From assembly GCA_001414485.1 (NCBI GenBank), contig LLEY01000013.1, positions 310,001 through 374,000 of the forward strand: a stretch of 64,000 bases of DNA. The letters are read 5' to 3'. Below are positions 1 to 10,318 of this stretch, in pieces. This stretch comes from Calycina herbarum. Its lineage: Eukaryota; Ascomycota; Leotiomycetes; Helotiales; Pezizellaceae. Every line of letters begins with the position of its first letter. Position 1 is the stretch's first letter. The notes under the pieces were generated by a model. The model did not search any database, had not been told where the DNA came from, and was given only the letters and a program-made list of their open reading frames with translations. A program made the translations under genes and the position numbers.

Positions 1-1155
1 ACAGATTGCTTTGGATTCATCCGACAAACTTTATCATCAACTGAGAGACACAAATTTTGCCATTGTTGGGAATCTGTTGAGTAAAGTTGCTAGGCGGCTT
101 AAAGATGATTATGAAAGCCGACATAGTACTCAAACCACGGCAGAGTTGCGAGATTTTGTAACCAAGCTCCCCGGTTATCAAGCCGAGCAATCGAGCTTGA
201 AGATTCATACTGGTCTAACTGAGGAAATTATGAGGCATACACGTACTGATCAGTTCACTAGACTGCTAGAGGTTCAACAAAACATTGCAGCAGGGGCCGA
301 TCCATCATCACAGCACGACTCTATTGAAGAGCTGATTGCTCGAGATGCACCACTCACTGAAGTTTTGAGAATTTTGTGCTTGGAATCATGTATTTCCGGA
401 GGCATCAAACCCAGGGAACTCGAAACATTTAAGAAGAATATCTTGCAGGCGTATGGCTATCAACATATCCTGACCCTGGATGCTCTTGAGAAACTACAAC
501 TCCTTTTATCTCGCACCTCTCCCATGGCAACGATGATTCCAATCGGGCCAACGGTTGCAACGATCGGCACGAAAACAAACTACACATATCTCCGGAAAGC
601 ACTTCGTCTAATCGTAGACGAGGTCAACGAACAAGATCCAAATGATGTCGCTTACGTCTACAGTGGATACGCACCCCTATCAATACGTTTAGTACAATGC
701 ATTTTGCAAAAACAATACTTGACCTCCATTACCCGTGGCGGCAACGCAAACAACATTGCCGTCGGAACTGGCGGTGCATCCCAGGGATGGCGTGGATTCG
801 AGGAAGCCATCAAACATGTTCGAGGGCAAACATTCGATGAAGTGCAAAAGGGCGAGGATAAAGCAGTTAAAGCGAGGGCATTACTCACTGGCAGTGGGGA
901 GAAGAAGACTGTGTTTGTGGTTTTCTTGGGGGGGATCACTTTTACGGAGATTGCTGCGTTGAGGTTTATTGCGAAGAAGGAAGAAGGTATGTTAAACTCT
1001 TTCAAAACTTTTGTGAGTTGTGGGTGCATTGCTAATGAGATACAGCGCGGAAACAAATTGTTATTTGTACGACTTCTATTATTAGTGGGACGAGGATTAT
1101 GGATGCGGCGATTGAGAAGGGGACTTTGGGGAGGAATAGTGCTCCTGCTGTGTGA
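1..1155 (+). CDS. vps33: VPS33 (Sec1/Munc18-family vacuolar sorting protein), 5'-truncated by window edge
   Basis: This is the C-terminal part of Vps33, the Sec1/Munc18 subunit of the HOPS and CORVET tethering complexes, which chaperones SNARE pairing at the vacuole and endosome. Reading is open from base 2, so the start lies outside the window. Coding is join(2..986, 1046..1155). The 59-bp intron has a GTATGT donor, a GCTAATG branch-like site and ATACAG. Splicing changes the apparent C-terminus into a typical Vps33 ending, with ICTTSIISGTRIMDAAIEK before the stop at 1153-1155. About 364 residues are visible. The family match rests on the stretch beginning DKLYHQLRDTNF and the helical segments around residues 100-170. 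The next gene is more than 1 kb away. The identification is firm. Confidence 0.93.
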
Positions 1156-2324
1156 GCTTGATACCCTTCTGCCTAGTTTACTTTGATGTTGACGTGTTGA
1201 TAATGTAATATTATTTTTCATGAACCCTTCGTAGCGAGGAGGCGGGATTTTTAATTGGGGAGTTTTTTTTTGATTACTTTCCTTCTTGTCTTTTTTGGTC
1301 TACGAGGCACCGCGTAAGGTGGTGGCAATTGCGAGTGCGATGTCGGACCTGGCTATCACGCTTCAATGTCGGTTTGAGCTTGAAGTTGCAAGGCAGTCCT
1401 TGGGCGTTATGCTTTGAGCCTTAAGGACTGCTTGTTTTTCTGTTTGGTGTTTTATTTGGTCGTATGTTTTTGGTTCTTCCATTTCAACCTCGTTTTGTTT
1501 GCCTTGCCAGCCCCCGTCGAAGTATGTCAAGCGCCATGCTAGTCATGTTGCCCTGGTCATGTTCACGTGGCATAAGAACTTAGGAAACTGTCAGAGATTC
1601 ATCAGCTCTGGGCGCATAATCTGCACACTCCTGAGTTTCCGAATTCCTTACATCAGAATCGCACTTCCTTCACAGCCTACTCAGCCCTTACTCGCCTGCC
1701 TAGTTAGGGAGCCTCGGCTTGTAGTCTCCTGACCAGGCGAAGATACAGGCAACTTTTTACTTGAGTGTGGATGTTAATCCAAGTAGAAACCAGACTGAGC
1801 TCATCACGATAGCTTCTCCGGGCGTTGTATTAAGAAGGTGGATCACTTTTGTCCTTGGTTTAGCTCACCGATGTAAGACGCTCGGTCATTGTTCTCTGCA
1901 ACTCTTCTAGCTCACCTATAGCGAGGAGAATTAAGAAATAGACCCTCTAAATTCTACAGAAATTCTCTCAATTATATCGTCTTCACTGTGTCGATTTAGG
2001 GTTGGTGGACTTGTTGGCGAAAACAACTTCAAATTCTGTTTCCAGTATTTCTAGTCATTATCACTATGCCAAATCCAAGATGGAAATACAGTATAATCTA
2101 AAGATTCACACCCATTTCTCCTAAACTCCCAAACTCCCAAACTCCTCAAGCCATAACCTCCTAAAACATAAATTCCTAAAACCACAAACACCTAAACCCA
2201 TATATGTATATTCCCATTTTTCAAATACAAGTACGACCTTGCACTATTATATTACTACACGAGGAACCGAGCAAATCCCATCAGTGGTCCGAAAAAGCAC
2301 TGTCTGCCATAGAGAGTATCGAAC
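1156..2324. other. intergenic, no gene seen
   Basis: This is a convergent gap between VPS33 and a minus-strand unknown gene. A reading frame at 1499-1732 shows no recognisable family. At about 2119-2200 there is a low-complexity tract of imperfect CCTAAACTCCCAAA-type units. Otherwise I see nothing. Confidence 0.5.
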
Positions 2325-3089
2325 TCAGCGCATTTGTTTAGAGTCTGAAATGCTCTGAATAGCGCAACATCTTTGATTTACACTCTCTTGTATATGCTCC
2401 AACATCCAAGAAGAACATGGCATTGTAGCCTTCCGCGTCTCGAAGACATTACAAGCAATTTTACAAGCTTCCTCAAGTGCCTGAACTCCCTGGACCAACT
2501 TGTGCAATTGGCTTGCTACCGCCTCTTTCAGGAAATTGTCATTGCATGAATTACTCTTCCGGACCCGGGAAGAAAAGGATTTCAGATTCTTTCGCCAAAT
2601 TGACATTATATCTGTAGAGTTTAGATATTCGAATGGCCGTAGCTCCTGCCATTCGGCTATTGGTGTCGAATTTCCGCAGATGAGTCTATCAAGTTTATAA
2701 CAGGCTTGTAGTAAATGCCAGAGGCTGAAAGCGGCAACTGGATGAGTCTGAAAGAGGAGACCGATGTTTAATTTTCCTGGCTTCCGTTCACAACGAGACA
2801 CTTTGTCGTGGAGGGGTAACAGATCGATTTCTTTCTCGAATTCTTTGTCCCTGAGAATCAGTTAGTACTTGAGCAAAAAATATGTCATGGACACTCACCA
2901 TTCTGTTAATCGGCACTGCCACTGAGGTGAGTAGACATCCCCTCCATTGTATGGAGATTCTACGAACCAGTCGAAGACGTCCCGTTGTGTGATTGCTAGT
3001 CTGAGACGAGAATCCAGGACTCGCGGTTTTGCTCTGCCCTTAGTGCTCATCTTTCGTATTTTTGGACCGCGAGTTGCTGGACGCGACAT
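2325..3089 (-). CDS. unknown protein, two exons
   Basis: I do not recognise this protein. Coding is complement(join(2325..2850, 2899..3089)). The 48-bp intron has a GTGAGT donor, a perfect TACTAAC branch site and TCTCAG, and it keeps one frame, which strongly supports a real gene. The preferred start is the ATG at 3089 (MSRPATRG); the frame is open up to an ATG at 3224, but the extra 45 residues look like leader. The product is about 238 residues, basic at the N-terminus (PKIRKMSTKGRAKPR), then a mixed helical region with several cysteines near the C-terminus (CCAIQSISDSK). No signal peptide or membrane segment is obvious. A nuclear or orphan protein is possible, but no function can be assigned. 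Confidence 0.6.
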
Positions 3090-3224
3090 TGTTGGATTGT
3101 GGATGTAAGCTTTGGAATGAGGTAATGGTAGCAATTGATCCAGGTAGAGCTGCTTTCTGAAAAGTAGACTGATTGATTGATTGAGTGTAAGTGTATGATG
3201 ATTTGAAGGAATGAACTGATTCAC

Positions 3225-3975
3225 GAATCTTATATAATTCTACTGCCCATGGTCTGAACTGCTGAGGCTTGAATCACAAAGTTGCGAAGTCGAGGTCGCG
3301 AGGTCGCGATTCTAAGGAGGATTTCGGTGAGAAAAGGCAGATTTAGCAGGCGAAGGTTTTGTTGGTGTGGAGGGTGGGGGCGTCATTCGATTGGTCTCCC
3401 TCCGCCTTTATTGTACTGCTGTGGAACATGCTAAGCCACACCTGGATGAAACCTTCCACCTAATTAGACCAAGATTCAACCTCGTCAGCAGAGTTGTAGC
3501 CACCGCCTTTGCTTGTAACAATCACCACGCATCGGACATTCTGAAAACTATCAGAAATTCCAAAGCCTCGAGCATTCAATGGTTATTGCAAGACTTTCAG
3601 CTTCATTGCAACAGATACGTAGGAGCTTGGCCCCCGCTATACAGATCTGTTCTCGGGATTTCAGTCTCACTCAGCCGCTTGCGGTGTTATTGCCTGGGCG
3701 TCTTCAGCATTTCTGAGAGGACTCAGCTCGTGTAGCCACCGGAAACCCATCGCAGAACCCCATAGGCGTGTTGTTTTCGTTCTTCTGGAACAAAAGGTCG
3801 GATGCGGCCATCATTTGTACTTTAGGTCACTCTCGTGGGACCACATGAAGAAAGTATTCATCGTGATTCATAACAGTTGACTCAAACAGGTGATAACCAA
3901 AGTATCCCCAAAAATGACTCTATCTAACTGCGCCCCAAACGCCTCCAAGTCCAATGAGAAAAGGAAAAAATGTAA
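3225..3975. other. intergenic, no gene seen
   Basis: This lies between the unknown gene and the 3' end of the HET gene. A 122-codon GTG-initiated frame at 3367-3735 has no recognisable content and no splice support. Nothing else is seen. Confidence 0.4.
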
Positions 3976-6716
3976 CTACCGCAGCTCAAAACATTCCGCG
4001 TCTTCGTAAGGGTATATCCACTCCTTCCCAGAAACTGCTTCGCCTTCCATCTGGCCATAGCAAAAACACTCACCAACCATTTCCCAATATTTCTTCTTTC
4101 CCTTCTTCCGAGGCCTGATCACAACCGGTACGGAGCTTCCAAACAAAACGCATAAGATGTCTCGTTTCTTAGTGTCCGCCGGCAGTAAACCATATGTCTC
4201 TTTCCCGTTGACATTTATACGCGCAAATCGCCGGTACCACATGACATCTTTGACACGATTCAGAAAATCCTTGACAATTTTCGGTGCTTTTGGCAAACCT
4301 ATAACAACATCGGGTCTGAGTGAATAATCCGGGTAGAGGTTCTTCAAAGATTCAGAACACGCTAGCGGGTACCAACTTTCTGTGTTTCCCCCATTTGATG
4401 AAGAACGATCGGCCACGATCGTTCTCCAAAAGCCTTCCGGTACACGTGGTATTTCCCGTGCCCATTCTTTTTTCCCAGTCTCCTCCCACCAGTCAGAATC
4501 AAACTTCGCCATCTGAAGAACGTCATGCAAAATCATTCCTTGGGGTGCAGGTGGTGACAGTTCCGTGATCTTTCCTATTCGAAGCCCTTTGACCTTGAGA
4601 CGGCCATTGTACTTCTTCTTTCTCTCTTCCCCACCCGGCAGTTCGCTAAAGATTATCATAGGTCGAAGGTCGGAAGCTGCGTTGTAATTCTTATGACTAG
4701 TGCGAAAAGGAGTCCCAACAAAACTATCTCCGTTTTTCCTTCCCCCGGGTCGACGCGATGGTGTACCATATGAAGATTTTTGGAGAAGTGGTATCCAAGT
4801 GGGCAGCTCTTCCTCTTCCTCTTCCTCCCGCTTAATAAAAAACCTTGCCTTTTTCTCCTTTTTCCCATCCGGTGCCCAATGCCTAAGCAGAATATCCAGT
4901 GACTGTGATTTGTCGATGCAGTATGCGATGAAGTCCGTGTATACATCAAGTAAGCACTTCATTTTATATTCTGGTGAAAGCCTTGGGTCCAACTCCCTCT
5001 CATTCGCCTCAGCCCCAAGACGCTGTGTGTCTTTGGCGAGTGACAGCACAGCATAAATTGTATCTCGTGGATCCGATGACTCAAACGCTATTAAGCTCGA
5101 CACCAGCATCTCTAAAGTCATCATACGTTGTTGAATTTCGCCATTCTCACTCCGCCGAAATAGGTTGTTGATGAAGTCCACAAGCGCATTTGCACCCAAA
5201 TTCTTCACCCCATCTGCCGGTGACAGCTCCAGGATCGAGACAGCTTCCTCTGCGAGCTTCTTTGACAAGAAGGGGAAAATACGGTCTTGGCTTGTGATAA
5301 ATATCGATATTGCGTCTGAGAAGTCGGCCCAGTCCATTTGGTATTTCTGTTGGTTGGGAGTTAGTATATTGTTTGGTAGGAACATGGGAAGTTGTTACAT
5401 ACCCCATATACCACTTTAGCTTTCTGAGGACGGGCAAGCGCAAGTTCTTGAACAACCCAACGGCGACTAAACCATTTGTTGCACATGAGACTGACAATAT
5501 TGCAAGCATGTTCAACAAGTTTTGATTTGTCCTCCGCGAGAGCCTTCAGTAGTGTATCCAAACCGTTGAGTTGGAGCAACTTGCGCAGGAAACGAAAGCA
5601 AGGCTTGGGATTGGGCTGCTCTTCACTACTGCCGTCCCCCAGCCAGATACTCACTCCGGAAGCTTGAATGTACAATTCATGCATTTTTTTGACTTGTGCG
5701 GTTCGCTCTTTCAGATCTTCCTGATCAATGCATAGAGCATCGATCCACATGAATCTTTCCTCCGTCTCGTCCCTGAACCGCTTCAGTGCCATGAAGAGGT
5801 TAGATCTGACGTGCATAGTACCTGTATTGCACCATGGCTTTTTTTTCACGAACCGATAGCTGAAAAACTTTTTTGGCGATATTTTTTTCAATGGTTTTGT
5901 GGGAGTCCGGTAGGTGGAAATGGTGATTTCGTGTATTGGGTTGCCTTCGCCCCAGAAGTATGATAGCGCTGCGTATGGGTATGAAGGCGCCTTCGAAGTC
6001 TCCGAGTTGTTGGGCAGAGCACTAGGGACAAGTCGACACTTTATCGGATCGTCCACCTTGCCTGGCTCAATGATCAAAACCCGAATGTCTTCGCCTTTGC
6101 CATCCCTGAGTGGTGTATAAACATAGGTGTTTTCGTAAGTGAGCTCGCTATCAATGGTCCTTTTCAATCTCCGAAGTCGTTCCTTTGCCTCCTCCGCAGG
6201 TTTTGAAGAGTGTGAGGTGCCTTCTGCAAGCTGGCTTAGCCGGGGCTTCTTTCTCGAATCGCGTGTGCGTTGCGCTTTCTTTCTTTTGCGGCCGTGGTCG
6301 TAGCTGGCATAGGGGGTGTCGGAAACGGGCATTTTTGGCGATAGAGTGTTCAAAAAGTATTTGTTGGCTGGAACAAAGAATGGCGTGCGGATCTCTGTGA
6401 CATTTAACAAGAATCGATCTGGTAATGCACCTCCATGCAACCCATTGTGGCTTATACGACAGCCACTTGAACCTTTGAACTGCCTGAAATCCAGTGCGTG
6501 AACTTCAAGTAACACAAATAATGCACCTATGGCAGCACTGGAATTGTCTACCAATTCTAGCACTCGGATTGGCTGCAGCAGAGCCGCACAAGATCGGTGA
6601 GCCTTTTGGATGTCAGCAAGGAGCGTCAGAAATAGGAGGATGTTCACCCAGTTTGGTGTTTTTTGGCGATCTATCCTTGATTTTGTAGATTGTGGAAGCT
6701 GCGCCTCGACTGGCAT
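3976..6716 (-). CDS. HET-domain (heterokaryon incompatibility) protein
   Basis: HET proteins act in fungal non-self recognition, where activation after fusion of unlike hyphae triggers cell death. Coding is complement(join(3976..5346, 5403..6716)), about 894 residues. The 56-bp intron has GTATGT, TACTAAC and AACAG. The HET core spans about residues 247-438: YAALSYFWGEG, then FMWIDALCIDQ, then VSIWLGD and RRWVVQELALA. The C-terminal half carries usual family marks: LPTWIPLL, NGDSFVG, and a final block with GECFCYGQMEGEA. No frame break is seen, so the gene looks intact. The first 128 residues are unlike the family; the ATG at 6332 (MPVSDTPYAS) is an alternative start, with the upstream stretch then being leader. 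A run of glutamates and lysines lies near the middle. A MITE sits about 100 bp upstream of the longer start. Confidence 0.85.
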
Positions 6717-6818
6717 ACTAATGCCTCGAAAACCAGGTTACACGGGAAAAGGGGGGCTTAGGCGAATCACAACAAGCGGGGCTCTCGATTCATGCTGCAA
6801 TGTAACCACACCTCCATT

Positions 6819-7004
6819 GACAACAAAAGCGGCAGTAAAGAGCGCGTTGTTCGAACTTTCTGGTACAACTTATTATTGCTCGAAATAACCTGAGACAATT
6901 ACACTCAATTGTTCTAAGTTTTTAGAACAATTGCTCTTATTATCTTAGAAAGCTAGAAAAAAGAGAGTTGTAAAACAAAAGCATTTACTGCCGCTTTTAT
7001 TGCC
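6819..7004. mobile_element. foldback MITE, AAAAGCGGCAGTAAA family, copy 1
   Basis: AAAAGCGGCAGTAAA at 6825-6839 is matched by its exact reverse complement at 6984-6998, giving a perfect 15-bp terminal inverted repeat about 160 bp apart. The flanks extend the repeat imperfectly (GACAAC against GGCAAT). The interior is A+T-rich with AGAACAATT-type palindromes shared with other copies. There is no coding capacity. It lies just upstream of the HET gene start. Exact ends and target duplication are not resolved. Confidence 0.8.
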
Positions 7005-7636
7005 TATCTCCACCCACACCTACAAGTTACATGTACGAACTCCGTCCCTCTCATGATCTTTCGGTGAACCACATGCGGGTGGCATGCGGGGTAGTTCAAG
7101 ACCCTCTGAAGAACCGTTCCACACGTTGAAGCTTTTTTTGAGGCTTAGCGATGCACGAGAGCTGTTTCCGGGGAGATTTGGACGAACTGATTTTGCTGCC
7201 TTCTTTTCGGTGGTGGCGGGGTAAGTCATTATGCTTCAACTTACTTGTTCATATACATGGGAATTTAAAAGCTGGGTCAGTTTTTCAGAAAATGGTACTG
7301 AATGGCTTGTTGAAAACACCTCAAATCCACACCTCCAAGCCTACTAGCTCAACCGGGGCTACGAGGCATGTGGTCTGACGTGCGGCGATTTGATAGGCTT
7401 CATAAAGGGTTCACCACAAGGCGGATATTCTCAACACTCGACGACGCTCTTACTCATAACTGGGTTGCATCTGCATGAAATTCTGCATCTCGTACACCGA
7501 ACCTTATCGTGAAAATATAAGACCCTCACAAGTTTTGCGTAAGTCTGCTTATCCACTCCTCACTCCCACATGAAAGTTAGCAATCCTTCATACGCGAATA
7601 CTTCAATCTTTTCTAATGGCTCCAATATCAGCAGCC

Positions 7637-8891
7637 ATGCCACTTCGCAGTCTCATGCACTGGAGTCCTTTCCGTCTTGGTGGGTATTCTCCGAGTTATT
7701 TTCCCTCTTTAAGGTTGTTTTAGGAGGATTGAGACACTATTTCCTCCCTAGACATCTCACTTCCTCCTCACACAACCCTGTTTCTTCCTAGTTTCCTCAA
7801 ACATACTTCTAGAAAGGGCAATACTGACTCGGAGCTTTTCTGCAGACGCATTGGGTCTCGTCACACTTATCGGATCAGAGGAAGTGAACCAAGCAATAGG
7901 CAGACTCGTCGATAGCAAATACACGACATTCTTACCATTACTCGGTCAATACCTGATATCCGGAAACCAGTTCACAACTGCAGTTCCTGGCTTTACACTT
8001 TACAATGTCACCGACGCAATAACAACGACTAGTTTCGCTGGCTGGTTTAGTCGATGGTTACGGTCTCAAGAACTGAAGTCAAGTATAACGGTATTTGAAT
8101 GGACTATTCTACCAAGCGATCGACGATGCGAGAGAGGTGGAATATCACTACTTATTGGTGGCATGACTCTCACTTCTATGCTCGCTCTGACTATCTTGAT
8201 GGGCGACTGGTGGGGTGTTGCAAACTCGATTGCCTTGGTTGTCTCTGTTTTCGTTCGATGGTTCCTCATCAGGGAAAACAACCTGGGGCTAAATCAAGCT
8301 TGTGAGAATGCCGGCTATTGCTATACAACCCAAAACGCGACTCGAGTGAAACTTTTAGTTACTCTCGACAATGGGAAAATGGCGACAATCTATGCTCCCC
8401 GTGCTGTTGTCCAGAATGGATTTCTGAAAGCTCCAGTTCCAGTTCACCAATCGTTATATACCTGGACAAGAAGGGCTGGATGGCTGTTCTTTGGTGTCCA
8501 TGTCATTGCACTCGGTCAATGCAATCTTGTTACGCAGCTTCTCACGGTTGCCTTGTTGGTTGGCAGTACTTGGCTAGTTGTTCGTGGATTTGGTTGTAAT
8601 GAGTCTGAAATCGCCCATTCCATCCGTATTCAAAGAATACCAAGCACTTGTGACAAAGAGACAGACCGGAGGATGTGGGCGTACGCAAAACTTCAACCCA
8701 CTCCTGAGGAAGAAGACTCACTCGCAGTCTGGAACCTCCTCCCCAGAAAAGTCAATACCTCGTGGTGGAAAGAATATGAGACAGCAAAACAGTCGATGTA
8801 CTTGAGCGAAAAATCCTCTTGCTTTTCCACAGTAACTTCGAGATCAAATTCGGAGCTCTCAACGATGTCCACAACGCCATCTGAAGTGTGA
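7637..8891 (+). CDS. predicted multi-pass membrane protein
   Basis: Coding is inferred as join(7637..7679, 7846..8891), 362 residues. The intron (166 bp, GTGGGT donor, ACTGAC branch, TTCTGCAG acceptor) joins MHWSPFRL to DALGLVTLIG in phase; no ATG precedes the long frame otherwise. Hydrophobic segments are visible at ISLLIGGMTLTSMLALTILMG, then GVANSIALVVSVFVRWFL, and a pair further on (AGWLFFGVHVIALG, then LLTVALLVGSTWLVV). The C-terminus is polar and Ser/Thr-rich, a likely cytosolic tail. It resembles uncharacterised fungal integral membrane proteins; transport or signalling cannot be inferred. The remainder of 6717-7636, apart from the MITE, is empty. Confidence 0.7.
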
Positions 8892-9649
8892 AAAACTTTT
8901 CTTGCCACATTACAAAGCTTGAGGGACTTGGGTTTATCTCTTTTTAAGCTCCTTGGTTCATTTATTATGCTGCTATTTTCAAGAATTACACTCTGGGCTG
9001 TGTTTTTATTCCTACGTTTCCATTGTTTGAATTGTTCATTTCATTGGATCCACACCTTCTACGTTTATTAGATTTTTAAATGAATACTCTTACGAAGTTA
9101 CGCACGAAACGGTTTATTGATCTCTGTGTTTGAGGTTTTGTTGGGGGAGGGTGTTATGATACCATAAAAGCAGGTTTATTTAATTCCTTTAATATAATCA
9201 ATAGTATTCATTACACGCTCAATGTCTTATCCCCCGTGAATTACGATAACTAACCGGGTGGTAGAGTTTATGTCTGATACCAAAGCTAGCCATTCAATGT
9301 ACGGCTTTCGTTATCTGAAACGAAAACAGAGGATAGAGGATAAAGAGTATAAATAATCTTTTGACTCTTACTCAGATCATCATTTATTTTGCCCAAACTA
9401 CCTTACAATGAACAAAAGAAGAGGCAGTAAAGACCGATACTCTGCCATAGTTCTCACAACTCGTGCCGTGCTAAGTAATTATTCTAACAATCTGGAACAA
9501 GTTAAGAAAAAAAGTACGTAGCTTCAAATATCCAAACCCTTTTGGGTCAATACTTTAGATTATTGAATTATATTTACTTTTGGGGGGGGGGGGGGGGGGT
9601 TGCATTTTCGTAGCCAGAAAGGTGTGCCTTCTAATTGATTCATGTAACT

Positions 9650-9827
9650 GGTCGTTCCTTCTCCAGCTCGAGGTCGAGGTCGTTCCTTGACCTCGACTGG
9701 ACCTGCATCTTCCTCGCGACACCACAGGGAGAGACTAGCCTTGATCGCTCCTTCCCTCTTACCTCGACCTCAAGTCGACACCGACCTTGTGCCGCGTTGG
9801 TCGAGAAAGGAGAAGGGAAGGCACGAC
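9650..9827. repeat. imperfect palindrome with GGTCGTTCC ends and ACCTCGAC motifs
   Basis: The left end reads GGTCGTTCCTTCTCC. The right end, reverse-complemented, reads GGTCGTGCCTTCCCTTCTCC, an imperfect inverted repeat. Between them GAGGTCGAGGTCG and its complement recur. Similar GGAACGACC and AGGTCGAG words are seen at 31510-31630 and 32040-32110, so this is probably a dispersed G+C-rich repeat family. Nothing coding is visible. Confidence 0.5.
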
Positions 9828-9849
9828 CCCCTGTCTGCTTCCAGAGTAT

Positions 9850-10009
9850 AATTTCTACCATTCCAAACCACCTGGGTTATTAGTCTTAAATTGTTCTAAG
9901 TGTTTCGAAGAATTTACTTGAATTACCCTGGAAAGTCGGAACAACAAGAGCGTTAGGTAGGCAGGTACGACCTGATATATTTCCTACTACTTTTGATGTC
10001 CATCGCGAG
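9850..10009. mobile_element. foldback MITE, partial copy 2 (right half)
   Basis: The stretch from CCAAACCACCTGGGTTA through GGCAGGTACGACCTG to GATGTCCATCGCGAG matches the right halves of copies at 31.1 and 58.3 kb. The matching left end is missing; the GGTCGTTCC palindrome lies where it should be. Confidence 0.55.
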
Positions 10010-10318
10010 CATGACAATTCAATGAAAGGTTCTTTTTTTCGAGTTAGGAGATGCTCTACCAGATCAAGAGTTGGCAAATTTTCTAGCCACTACTTCCATC
10101 TCCTTCGCTTCCAATTATCAAAAATTACATCAGGTAAAACTACCCGAACCTCTCTCCCTCAACCACGCCAAGCGAAAGAACCCAAAGTAAAATGAAGCAC
10201 GCTCGCTCAAAAAACTACAAAATGCCCCCTTACCCATCGGGGTATCAAAATCTCAACCCGAATACAATTTCAGCTCATCTCACATCCCCAACTTTCCCTC
10301 CCCTGCACCTTAGAGCAA

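Larger units (their letters stand above)
8892..10318. other. repeat-rich intergenic region
   Basis: This gap holds a poly-G run of about 18 bases ending near 9599, a GGTCGTTCC inverted-repeat element (9650-9827) and a partial foldback MITE (about 9850-10009). Small frames on either strand overlap the repeats and are not credible genes. Confidence 0.6.

Noticed and set aside
658..1221. 187-codon minus frame opposite VPS33
   Set aside because: It is a shadow of the coding strand; VPS33 is conserved there.
3367..3735. 122-codon plus-strand frame
   Set aside because: It needs a GTG start, has no family features, no splice support and ordinary composition.
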